DNA of 8,804 nt from Promethearchaeota archaeon (GTDB lineage Archaea; Asgardarchaeota; Lokiarchaeia; Sigynarchaeales; SOKP01). Positions 1 to 5,170 of the stretch are shown here, in pieces. Position 1 is the stretch's first letter, and every line of letters starts with the position of its first letter. A program made the position numbers and the translations under genes. The notes beneath the pieces were generated by a model. That model was given only the letters and a program-made list of their open reading frames with translations. It was not told the DNA's origin and did not search any database. The DNA lies in assembly GCA_019894655.1 (NCBI GenBank), contig JAGXNZ010000224.1, forward strand, positions 1 through 8,804, given 5' to 3'.

Positions 1-86
1 CTTACCATTTCAAAAAATACCTTTTTGATCGTAGTCTTTCCCGTACCGGGGGGTCCGATGAATACAACTTTCTTGGTTTCAACCAT
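1..86 (-). CDS. Small Rag/Arf-like GTPase, N-terminal fragment (runs off left edge)
   Basis: Only the first 28 codons are in the window, from an ATG at 86-84. The peptide starts with a short beta strand (KKVVFI) and a perfect P-loop, GPPGTGKTT (G11-K17-T18), then IKKVFFE. The second GTPase gene at 6516 has the same layout (KKVIFVGPSGAGKTTLRKIFFE), and so does the GTPase domain of the gene at 5171, so this is read as a third member of the same Rag/Gtr-like family. GPPGTGKT alone would also fit an AAA+ ATPase, but the flanking residues fit the GTPases better. The gene starts 35 bp after the small Cys-rich gene at 292-122 on the same strand, which suggests co-transcription. The switch regions, G4 motif and any C-terminal domains lie outside the window. 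Confidence 0.75.
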   Translation of the reverse strand, partial: MVETKKVVFIGPPGTGKTTIKKVFFEMV

Positions 87-121
87 ACTTATATAAAAGG
101 GTTGACCTATAAAAATTTAAA

Positions 122-292
122 TCATGAGGATTTAGTTTTTAATTTTATGTACGTATTGCACTTCAAAAAGAAATCGTTACACCTCAGACTGCTTTCAGCG
201 TGCATACAAATGTTAGAGAAGTGGCATAAAATCTCGGATTTTTCAAGTTTAATTGCTACCCTATGTAACCTCTTTTCTATTTCATCTCCCAT
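122..292 (-). CDS. Small Cys-rich protein, paralogue B (56 aa), possible zinc binder
   Basis: This is a 56-residue frame starting at ATG 292-290; an in-frame stop lies six codons upstream, so no longer start is possible. Its best support is clear homology with the small frame at 745-581. Both begin M-x2-EIEKRLHRV, both carry the spacing C-x5-C-x8-C-x6-C (here C23, C29, C38, C45), and both share the block RCN-[ND]-FFLKC followed by a Tyr two residues later. Four spaced cysteines suggest a metal-binding knuckle, but no known zinc-finger family was recognised. There is no signal peptide or membrane segment, so it is probably cytosolic. A TATA-like box lies about 45 bp upstream, and the GTPase fragment follows 35 bp downstream on the same strand. 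Function is unknown. Confidence 0.72.
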   Translation of the reverse strand: MGDEIEKRLHRVAIKLEKSEILCHFSNICMHAESSLRCNDFFLKCNTYIKLKTKSS

Positions 293-333
293 TAAAAATC
301 TCGTACTTAGATGTAATTCTTATAGCCTATTCC

Positions 334-341
334 ATATATAG
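334..341 (-). promoter_or_regulatory. Candidate TATA box for Cys-rich gene B
   Basis: On the minus strand this reads CTATATAT inside TTTCTATATATGG. It lies about 42 bp upstream of the ATG at 292, which would place a start site near 310-315 and leave a short leader of about 20 nt. This is a match by eye in AT-rich DNA. Confidence 0.35.
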
Positions 342-371
342 AAATTAAACTGTTTCATAATCAAAATTTAA

Positions 372-551
372 CCAAAAAAAACTAATCTTTTACTAATTGT
401 AAAATGTAGCAATGAAGGTATAGTTAGGCTCCGAAAAAAAGTTATTATAAATCCCGATATTTATGAAAAATTACTCCTCAAAAAAGGAGATATAGTTGAA
501 TTATTTAATGAAGAACTTCCTCTCTCTCTATTAGTAAGCAAACTCACCTAA
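372..551 (+). pseudogene. Possible AbrB-like gene remnant without a start codon
   Basis: A 59-codon stretch is open on the plus strand and ends at TAA 549-551. It has no in-frame ATG, GTG or TTG. From about 420 it reads like a structured peptide: IVRLRKKVIINPDIYEKL, then KKGDIVELFNEELP. The run of a basic strand, a short helix and KKGD-[IV]-VEL resembles the swapped-hairpin AbrB/MazE DNA-binding fold, where the usual pattern is I-P-x-E-I-R-x-x-L-x-L-K-x-G-D-x-V-E. An ATG in another frame at 412 hits a stop after three codons; a one- or two-base shift would join it to this frame. It is therefore read as a frameshifted or decayed antitoxin-like gene, but a chance open frame is possible. No toxin gene is seen next to it. 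Confidence 0.25.
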
Positions 552-580
552 TATTTTAGTGTAATTATAATTTGTTGCCA

Positions 581-745
581 TTAAGAGCTAAACGTCTTAT
601 AAAAACTACATTTTAGAAAAAAGTTGTTGCATCTCTCACAATTTTGAGCTTCTTCACAGTAAGAAGCATAATTACATCTAATATTATGGGTTGAAGAACC
701 ACTAATCATCACTCTGTGCAGTCTTTTTTCAATTTCTGGACGCAT
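581..745 (-). CDS. Small Cys-rich protein, paralogue A (54 aa), possible zinc binder
   Basis: This is a 54-residue frame from ATG 745-743 to TAA 583-581. It is the clear paralogue of the protein at 292-122: the same N-terminal EIEKRLHRV, then C24, C30, C39 and C46 in the shared spacing C-x5-C-x8-C-x6-C, with RCNNFFLKC near the end. This copy has a fifth cysteine (C36), giving a CERC pair (C-x2-C) that strengthens the case for metal binding. The C-terminal tail is short and polar and there is no membrane segment. The gene lies 44 bp downstream of the duplicated-motif gene (1080-790) on the same strand. Conserved cysteines and N-terminus against otherwise divergent sequence indicate two real, selected genes rather than chance frames. 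Function and partners are unknown. Confidence 0.75.
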   Translation of the reverse strand: MRPEIEKRLHRVMISGSSTHNIRCNYASYCEEAQNCERCNNFFLKCSFYKTFSS

Positions 746-768
746 AATCGGAAGTTCCTATTTGTTTC

Positions 769-780
769 TATTTTAAAATA
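769..780 (-). promoter_or_regulatory. Candidate TATA box / perfect 12-bp palindrome ahead of Cys-rich gene A
   Basis: TATTTTAAAATA is a perfect palindrome in the 44-bp gap between the duplicated-motif gene and Cys-rich gene A. As a TATA element on the minus strand it would start transcription near 750, giving an almost leaderless message for the ATG at 745. It may be chance, because the gap is nearly all A and T. Confidence 0.25.
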
Positions 781-789
781 ACATCAAAA

Positions 790-1080
790 TTAATCAAGAA
801 TGAAATGCGGCTTTTTATTACTTTTGAAATAATTCCTCTTAAGAAGAAAGTCTACTTCTGATATCAACCAGCATATTACATCGTAAGGGGGGGAAGTTTG
901 ATATATTTTAATTGCTCGTTGTTTAATGGAATTCTGATCTACCTTTTGGAAGTTATTTTGTAGATAAAGCTGCCTTTCCGCTAGCATCCAGCATAAATTA
1001 TCAAAAGTCAATTCTTTTTCTGCAAGAAAATAGGCTGCAACGCTAATATCGTGTTTAATATCATTATTATAATCGAACAT
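790..1080 (-). CDS. Small protein with two copies of a FD-x-LCW-x-LAE motif (96 aa)
   Basis: The 96-residue protein starts at ATG 1080-1078. It contains two copies of one motif exactly 40 residues apart with no gap: residues 15-44 (A16, F26, D27, C30, W31, L33, A34, E35, L40, N43, F44) and 55-84 (A56, Y66, D67, C70, W71, I73, S74, E75, L80, N83, Y84). The consensus is A-x9-[FY]-D-x-[LI]-C-W-x-[LI]-[AS]-E, followed by an amphipathic helix. The second copy, with IKQRAIKIY before it, loosely recalls the DUF2934 pattern (RA..iY...W..AE); this is a weak resemblance by eye. Both copies are probably helical hairpins. No signal peptide or membrane helix is seen. It sits 123 bp after the roadblock gene and 44 bp before a Cys-rich gene, all on the same strand. 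Function is unknown. Confidence 0.72.
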   Translation of the reverse strand: MFDYNNDIKHDISVAAYFLAEKELTFDNLCWMLAERQLYLQNNFQKVDQNSIKQRAIKIYQTSPPYDVICWLISEVDFLLKRNYFKSNKKPHFILD

Positions 1081-1094
1081 TAATCTTCAAAGGT

Positions 1095-1112
1095 ACTATA
1101 GATACTTATAGT
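1095..1112. repeat. Inverted repeat ACTATA-N6-TATAGT upstream of the duplicated-motif gene
   Basis: Perfect 6-bp arms, ACTATA (1095-1100) and TATAGT (1107-1112), surround GATACT, 15 bp upstream of the ATG at 1080. The TATA sequences within the arms could be the core promoter, or the dyad could be an operator. AT-rich context makes chance plausible. Confidence 0.3.
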
Positions 1113-1184
1113 AAAAAACCTAATTATTGAAAACTAAGAATTCTGAATCGAATTTAACCTAGAAGAAAATAAGAAGAACTTAAT

Positions 1185-1191
1185 AAAAAAA
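1185..1191 (-). terminator. T-tract, candidate archaeal terminator after the roadblock gene
   Basis: On the minus strand a run of seven T lies about 13 bp past the roadblock stop codon and continues into a T-rich stretch (TTTTTTTATTAAG, then CTTCTTATTTTC). Archaeal RNA polymerase terminates at such T-rich tracts without needing a hairpin. Confidence 0.35.
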
Positions 1192-1203
1192 CTAAAGTAA
1201 TGA

Positions 1204-1659
1204 TTAATCCGGTGTTAATTCGTCTAAATCGCTCAAATCGAGTCCAGAATCCATCGTCTCGGGGATATCTGATAAGAATTCGTCTAAAACCTCTTTTAGC
1301 TCGTCTCCTGAGCGTTTCAAAATCAACCTAATTAAACCTATATTTATATCTGGGTCAGAAATAAGTGTAAGTACCCCTTTAGGGCCACAACTCGACGCAA
1401 AAATTTTCCCTCCGGTAAATTCACTCGTCACTATTTCTAAATCGCCCAGTTCGAGATTTTTTCCTTGTTCTTCACTAGCACAAAAGACAGCGCTTGCAAT
1501 TGCGCCAATGCCATCAACATCTGCCGGAAAGTATGAAAATTTAGAGACGCTTGCGATGGTAAGTCCAGTTCTGTCAACTAATATTACTTTTTTAATTCCG
1601 CTCTCGGATTTTATTATCTTTGAAAGTATATTATCAAAACTTTTTGTGTCAATTGACAA
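1204..1659 (-). CDS. Roadblock/LC7 domain protein (MglB/Ragulator-like)
   Basis: The 151-residue protein has the roadblock fold order: helix 5-18, strands KVILVD (24-29) and LTIASV (33-38), a long helix at 46-66 (ADVDGIGAIASAV), three strands at 72-79, 83-90 and 95-101 (GVLTLIS), and a final helix at 104-129. An acidic tail (131-151) follows. Roadblock proteins dimerise and regulate small GTPases: MglB is the GAP of MglA in bacteria, and Ragulator subunits hold Rag GTPases in eukaryotes. The partners here are plausibly the GTPases in this window. The start is TTG at 1659-1657: it follows an in-frame TAA, no ATG occurs before residue 136, and a Shine-Dalgarno-like GGTGT (1669-1665) is 5 nt upstream. 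A TATA box lies farther upstream. The fold is assigned with high confidence; the partner is inferred. Confidence 0.9.
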   Translation of the reverse strand: MSIDTKSFDNILSKIIKSESGIKKVILVDRTGLTIASVSKFSYFPADVDGIGAIASAVFCASEEQGKNLELGDLEIVTSEFTGGKIFASSCGPKGVLTLISDPDINIGLIRLILKRSGDELKEVLDEFLSDIPETMDSGLDLSDLDELTPD

Positions 1660-1664
1660 TTCTT

Positions 1665-1669
1665 ACACC
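1665..1669 (-). promoter_or_regulatory. Shine-Dalgarno-like GGTGT supporting a TTG start
   Basis: GGTGT on the minus strand matches part of the archaeal GGAGGTGAT consensus and is 5 nt from the TTG start of the roadblock gene. It fixes the start because no ATG is available. Confidence 0.5.
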
Positions 1670-1746
1670 AATCTTAATTTACTAACCTTTAGTATAATAT
1701 TAGATTTATAGATTTAAAATTGTTATTATTAATAAAAAAGTATATG

Positions 1747-1754
1747 TATATAAA
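1747..1754 (-). promoter_or_regulatory. TATA box for the roadblock gene
   Basis: The minus strand reads TTTATATA, an exact archaeal TATA-box consensus. Transcription would start near 1720-1725, giving a leader of about 60 nt before the TTG at 1659. The remaining sequence between this gene and the longin/coiled-coil gene (about 1760-1849) shows no other clear feature. Confidence 0.5.
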
Positions 1755-1849
1755 AATATGTTTTTCCTATTCATTTTCAATTAAGGCGAGGGATAATTAG
1801 GAAATCCTATTAACAACATTATTCTTAAAAAGTGAAATCGACATTTTTT

Positions 1850-3070
1850 TTAAAGAAGATTCTTCTCTTTCACGATTTTCCTGTAGTGGTCCCTTTCTCT
1901 TCTGAGAATTTTAATTTCTTTCTTGAGATCTAAAATCTGATCCTTGACTGTTTCCTTTTCATTTTCTTTTGTTTTAATCTCACTTTTAAGATTTTTCATG
2001 TCCAGTTTTAGAGCAGTTAAGGAACCGATGTGAACCGAGTTTAGGTTCTCCAATTTATCAATTTCGTTTAACAATTTTTTTCGTATATTTTCAGATTCAT
2101 CGAGCTCAGAGCTCAAGCCAATATTAATATTTTTCAAATCCTCTTTTTCTTGAAGAACCTTCTCTGTCTTAACTTCTAGTTCTTCGACTCCTGTGAGCTT
2201 ATTTGTAAGTGATTCAATACCTTTCTCTTTTTCTTTTATAAATTCATCTCTTTCGTATATTTTTTGGTTTAGAATCTTCAAGTCGTCTATCAATTTAGCA
2301 TTGTTTTGGTTCAGATCTGCCATCTGCTGACTCCATTTCTCTAATTTAATGTATTGCTCACTTATTTCATTTTTAAGTGATTGAATTTCTTCTTCATATT
2401 TTGTCTTTTCAGATACAACCTCTGTGTATTTTCTTGTTAATTCTCTAATTTTGCTCTTCTTTTCTTCCAAAAGGGCTTCAAGTTCGCGATTTTTGTTTTG
2501 AATTTCGTCATTTTCATTAGTCTTTATTAGATAATCTCCCTCAGGTTCTAAGTTACCTTCCTTACCATTTTCTAACACCTTATTCACCTTTGTAATTTGT
2601 TTTTCTCCTTCTGATTTATTTGCTTCTACGACACTTGTTTCCCCCTCAATTATCTCTTCCCAGTAAGTAGATAATTCACTATTTTTAAGCATACTAAAAT
2701 ATTGTCCTAATATATCATCAAAATTGAGAGCCTCTCTCTTAGGTAACAGTTCGTGAGCTATTCTTCTCAACATTCCTTCTAAATCTGTGTTACTAACATC
2801 TTCTTGAGATAGGAAAACACAAATCGCGAAATTCGGTTTTCCCACATAGTGTCTAAATGAAAATCCTGAATAAAAGCTATTAAGATAAACATCATTATTG
2901 AGTAGTATTTCAGCAAAATGGGGCTCCATCTTCTTATCCATGTGAACCATGGCTAATGCTTTTAAAACTTCTGGTGTAATCCCCAAAAATTCGCAAATAT
3001 TGCTTGGATATTGTGTTTCAATGTGGATCTCGGATTTTTCGTTGAATCCTAAAACAATTATGCCTTTCAA
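1850..3070 (-). CDS. Longin-like domain fused to a long coiled coil
   Basis: The N-terminal 110-130 residues fit a longin-like fold: strands KGIIVLGF (2-9) and EIHIETQYP (14-22), helix 33-46, three strands within 53-88 (ending FAICVFLS), and helix 94-110. The GTPase gene at 5171 begins with a domain of the same layout (G-I-x-L, K at 12-13, YP at 21-22 or 22-23). A polar linker (about 131-185) is followed by some 215 residues of charged heptad-rich coiled coil (about 186-402), full of E, K, L and I and without proline. There is no membrane helix, so this is not a longin-SNARE in the usual sense. The start is TTG at 3070-3068, preceded directly by an in-frame TGA; the next Met is residue 41, inside the fold. 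It is likely a dimeric scaffold working with roadblock or GTPase partners (inference). Confidence 0.8.
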   Translation of the reverse strand: MKGIIVLGFNEKSEIHIETQYPSNICEFLGITPEVLKALAMVHMDKKMEPHFAEILLNNDVYLNSFYSGFSFRHYVGKPNFAICVFLSQEDVSNTDLEGMLRRIAHELLPKREALNFDDILGQYFSMLKNSELSTYWEEIIEGETSVVEANKSEGEKQITKVNKVLENGKEGNLEPEGDYLIKTNENDEIQNKNRELEALLEEKKSKIRELTRKYTEVVSEKTKYEEEIQSLKNEISEQYIKLEKWSQQMADLNQNNAKLIDDLKILNQKIYERDEFIKEKEKGIESLTNKLTGVEELEVKTEKVLQEKEDLKNINIGLSSELDESENIRKKLLNEIDKLENLNSVHIGSLTALKLDMKNLKSEIKTKENEKETVKDQILDLKKEIKILRRERDHYRKIVKEKNLL

Positions 3071-3102
3071 TCAACTCAACGCATTTGATTAAATTTTGCA
3101 AT

Positions 3103-3117
3103 CTTATCACTAATAAG
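3103..3117. repeat. Small hairpin CTTAT-CACTA-ATAAG upstream of tnpB
   Basis: Five-base arms with a five-base loop lie in the 166-bp gap between the longin/coiled-coil gene and tnpB. IS200/IS605 elements carry a subterminal hairpin near the left end, so this is a candidate left-end structure. It is weak and does not match the strong right-end hairpin in sequence. Confidence 0.2.
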
Positions 3118-3160
3118 GTAGCACCATTTATGTATATTGATTAATTTTAAAATTCCTTCA

Positions 3161-3168
3161 TTTATAAA
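3161..3168. promoter_or_regulatory. Palindromic TATA box TTTATAAA between divergent genes
   Basis: TTTATAAA reads the same on both strands and lies about 90 bp from both the longin/coiled-coil start (3070) and the tnpB start (3237 or 3252). It could serve either gene. The direct repeat AAATTCCTT (3150-3158 and 3166-3174) overlaps its edge, and a 10-bp palindrome GTAAATTTAC lies at 3195-3204. All are short matches in AT-rich DNA. Confidence 0.3.
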
Positions 3169-3236
3169 TTCCTTAAAGTAGCTCTCAATTATTTGTAAAT
3201 TTACACTCTCTCCTTTATTATTAGCTTGTTTTTCTA

Positions 3237-4442
3237 TTGAAAGACATAAGGATGAGACTTACCGAACAAATTAGAATAAAGAAGACAGCATACCTCTCGT
3301 ACTTATGCCATCTATCAAAAAACATCTATAATGTGGCAAACTATTACATCAGGCAAGAATTTTTTTATTTAGGAACTTGGCTAAGATACTACGATTTATG
3401 GTATATGTTAAAAGATAAAGAAGTGTATCAAATACTTCCATCGCAAACATCTCAACAGATATTAAGAGTAGTGGATAAGAACTGGAAATCTTTTTTTAAT
3501 ATGTTTAAAAAATGGAGGGCAAAACCAAGAAAATATCAAAGCCGCCCTAAACCTCTGAAGTATAAGAAGAAAAACGGAGAGTTTATGCTTATTTTTACTA
3601 ATCAGCAATGCCGAATCAAGGAAGGTTACTTACATTTTCCTGAAAAATTAGCCATATCTCCAATAAAAACGCGCGTAACAAACCAATTACATCAAGTAAG
3701 GCTCGTTCCTAAGGGAGAATGTTATATTGTCGAGATTATATATGAGCAGGAGATAAGAAGTCTAAAAGTAGATAAAACAAGAATTATAGGGATTGATTTA
3801 GGATTAGCTAATATCGTAACTATAGTAAATAACGCAGGAATACAACCTGTAATTATTAAAGGCGGTATTGCAAAGTCCACTAATCAATTCTATAACAAAA
3901 AATTAGCAAAATATAAAAGCGTTAAAAATAAGCAGGGGATCGCGTTTGAAACGAGGAGAATGCATATACTAACTCAAAGACGAAATAACAAAATTAATGA
4001 CCAGTTTCACAAAATTTCCAGAAAAATTATTAATTATTGCGTCAGCAATGATTTTGGAACGATAATTATTGGGTATAATCGGTTCTGGAAACAAAAAATT
4101 AACATGGGGCGGAGAAATAATCAAAATTTTGTGCAACTTCCATATTTTAAATTGATATCTCAAATTCAATATAAATCCAAATTAGTAGGAATTGATGTTA
4201 TCTTAGAAAAGGAATCTTATACCTCTAAATGCAGTTTTTTAGATAATGAATCGATTCAAAAACATAAAAATTACGCCGGAAAGCGAATTAACAGAGGGCT
4301 ATTCCGAAGTAATAAAGGAATCATTATTAATGCCGATGTCAACGCGGGATATAATATCATTAAGAAAGTAATCCCAAATGCCGTATTGGTTGATGGGATA
4401 GAGGGTGTAGGGTTATATCCATATTCTATTGCTATTTCGTAA
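3237..4442 (+). CDS. tnpB: TnpB, IS1341-type RNA-guided endonuclease (IS200/IS605 OrfB family)
   Basis: The 401-residue protein has the usual TnpB length and layout. An N-terminal OrfB_IS605-type helix-turn-helix region includes LCHLSKNIYNVANYYIRQ (23-40). The RuvC-like nuclease follows: RuvC-I IGIDLGLAN with D187, a central IIIGYNRFWKQ block (276-286), EKESYTSKCSFLDNESIQKH (324-343), GKRINRGLFRS (348-358), and RuvC-III INADVNAGYNI with D367. At the usual RuvC-II position the Glu is replaced by Gly (G279); a Glu in EKES (E324/E326) probably takes its place, as in a known rearranged TnpB subfamily. The C-x2-C zinc ribbon is missing; only C332 remains. TnpB uses a guide RNA from the element right end to cut DNA and so maintain the element. 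No tnpA is present. The start may be TTG 3237 or, more conventionally, ATG 3252. Confidence 0.93.
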   Translation: MKDIRMRLTEQIRIKKTAYLSYLCHLSKNIYNVANYYIRQEFFYLGTWLRYYDLWYMLKDKEVYQILPSQTSQQILRVVDKNWKSFFNMFKKWRAKPRKYQSRPKPLKYKKKNGEFMLIFTNQQCRIKEGYLHFPEKLAISPIKTRVTNQLHQVRLVPKGECYIVEIIYEQEIRSLKVDKTRIIGIDLGLANIVTIVNNAGIQPVIIKGGIAKSTNQFYNKKLAKYKSVKNKQGIAFETRRMHILTQRRNNKINDQFHKISRKIINYCVSNDFGTIIIGYNRFWKQKINMGRRNNQNFVQLPYFKLISQIQYKSKLVGIDVILEKESYTSKCSFLDNESIQKHKNYAGKRINRGLFRSNKGIIINADVNAGYNIIKKVIPNAVLVDGIEGVGLYPYSIAIS

Positions 4443-4462
4443 ATAGAGCACTCAATAGAATA
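4422..4462. repeat. Nested hairpin over the tnpB stop codon (element right end / guide-RNA scaffold)
   Basis: A perfect 10-bp outer stem pairs TATTCTATTG (4422-4431) with CAATAGAATA (4453-4462). Inside it a perfect 6-bp stem pairs CTATTT (4432-4437) with AAATAG (4441-4446) around a 3-nt loop, CGT. A six-base bulge (4447-4452) lies on the 3' side. The tnpB stop codon TAA (4440-4442) straddles the inner loop and stem. In IS200/IS605 elements an imperfect palindrome lies at the right end, and the omega (reRNA) guide RNA covers the tnpB 3' end and right end. The structure is directly visible; its role is inferred from the family. The exact element boundary and guide cannot be fixed from this sequence alone. 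Confidence 0.6.
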
Positions 4463-4633
4463 AAATTTAAATTCCACGAAGGGAAATTAAAAATAACCTG
4501 TATATTTCAATCGATATTAAACCATACCGTCTTTAAGGATCTATCTCAAAAAATAAAGATATAATTTTACACTTGTAGAATATTTTTAAAGAAGTAAAAT
4601 AATAAGTTTGCAGAAATCCTTTGGCTTAATCAT
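4463..4633. other. Non-coding stretch between tnpB and the receiver gene
   Basis: No supported gene lies here. It probably contains the end of the tnpB element, followed by the genomic sequence that serves as guide, but no flanking direct repeat marks the boundary. On the minus strand, T-tracts such as the run at 4553-4548 lie about 80 bp past the receiver stop codon and could terminate its transcript. Confidence 0.4.
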
Positions 4634-4999
4634 CTATACTAAAAGAGAATTAATTAGTTCTCTAAATTCTTTTACTTTGATCGGTTTGGACACATAATGA
4701 TTAAATCCTGCTGATAATATTCTCTCCTTATCGCCCTTCATCGCAAAGGAAGTAACAGCAACGAAAGGAATATCTTTAAATTTCCCAATTTTTTTTAATT
4801 CAGTGCAGATTTCTATTCCATTCATCTCTGGTAATTGTATATCCAATATTACTAAATCTGGATTACCTGATTTTATAAGTTCAAAACCCAAATCACCTCG
4901 TGTTTCCTCATAAACGGAAATATCAGGAACAAGTTTTAAAATTGCTCTGAACAATTTCATATTTTTTTCGTTGTCTTCTACAACATATACATTCTTCAT
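4634..4999 (-). CDS. Single-domain response regulator (CheY/DivK-like receiver)
   Basis: The 121 residues form one receiver domain with no output domain. Key residues are present: acidic pair E8-D9 in VVEDN, phospho-acceptor D53 in LVILDIQLPEMNG, T83 in VAVTSFAMKGD, aromatic Y102, and K105-P106 in VSKPI. The start (VVEDNEKNMKLF) closely resembles DivK-type receivers. It would accept a phosphate from a histidine kinase and act through protein contact rather than DNA binding. The kinase encoded at 8804-8062 is the only kinase in the window and a possible partner, though the genes are not adjacent. The ATG start at 4999 is divergent from the longin-GTPase gene, with 171 bp between them. The family is probably of bacterial origin, as for most archaeal two-component proteins. 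Confidence 0.92.
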   Translation of the reverse strand: MKNVYVVEDNEKNMKLFRAILKLVPDISVYEETRGDLGFELIKSGNPDLVILDIQLPEMNGIEICTELKKIGKFKDIPFVAVTSFAMKGDKERILSAGFNHYVSKPIKVKEFRELINSLLV

Positions 5000-5052
5000 G
5001 ATTTTACATCTTTTTTAACATTGATTTCTGTAATAAATGAACGTAAAGAGTT

Positions 5053-5060
5053 GATATACT
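5053..5060 (-). promoter_or_regulatory. Candidate TATA box for the receiver gene
   Basis: The minus strand reads AGTATATC about 54 bp ahead of the ATG at 4999, placing a start near 5030. The palindromic TATATATATA run at about 5090-5098 is an alternative and could serve both divergent genes. Confidence 0.3.
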
Positions 5061-5087
5061 TTTTTTTCTTAATATCTTTTAGATATG

Positions 5088-5095
5088 TTTATATA
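5088..5095 (+). promoter_or_regulatory. TATA box for the longin-GTPase operon
   Basis: TTTATATA matches the archaeal consensus exactly, 75 bp upstream of the ATG at 5171. This predicts a start near 5118-5120 and a leader of about 50 nt. A second AT-rich element, TTTAAATTTA, lies about 25 bp farther downstream and would give a shorter leader. No clear Shine-Dalgarno sequence precedes the ATG. Confidence 0.4.
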
Positions 5096-5170
5096 TATCA
5101 TTTTTTATAAATTATTTAAATTTATTTTTTAGCAAAATCTTAAACTTCTTACTCAACCACGGTTATTATT

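Noticed and set aside
1..86. GPPGTGKT read as an AAA+ ATPase
   Set aside because: The residues around the P-loop match the two full GTPases in this window much better, though the fragment is too short for certainty.
90..99. TATA box (TTTTATATAA on the minus strand) just ahead of the GTPase start at 86
   Set aside because: It is only about 5-13 bp from the ATG, so transcription would begin inside the gene; more likely AT-rich chance.
102..341. Plus-strand frame of 79 codons
   Set aside because: It is antisense to the conserved Cys-rich gene at 292-122, has no recognisable domain, and its composition looks random.
1508..1711. Plus-strand frame of 67 codons
   Set aside because: It is a shadow of the roadblock gene on the opposite strand.
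1799..1808. Hairpin AGGA-AA-TCCT as terminator or operator
   Set aside because: The arms are four to five bases with a two-base loop, too weak to support.
1850..3070. Longin-SNARE protein
   Set aside because: The coiled coil is about 215 residues, no membrane helix or lipidation motif follows, and no SNARE central layer was recognised.
3969..4169. Minus-strand frame of 66 codons inside tnpB
   Set aside because: It lies wholly antisense to the conserved RuvC region of tnpB and has no domain of its own.
4271..4477. Minus-strand frame of 68 codons over the tnpB 3' end
   Set aside because: It is antisense to the RuvC-III motif and the right-end hairpin, which explain the sequence better.
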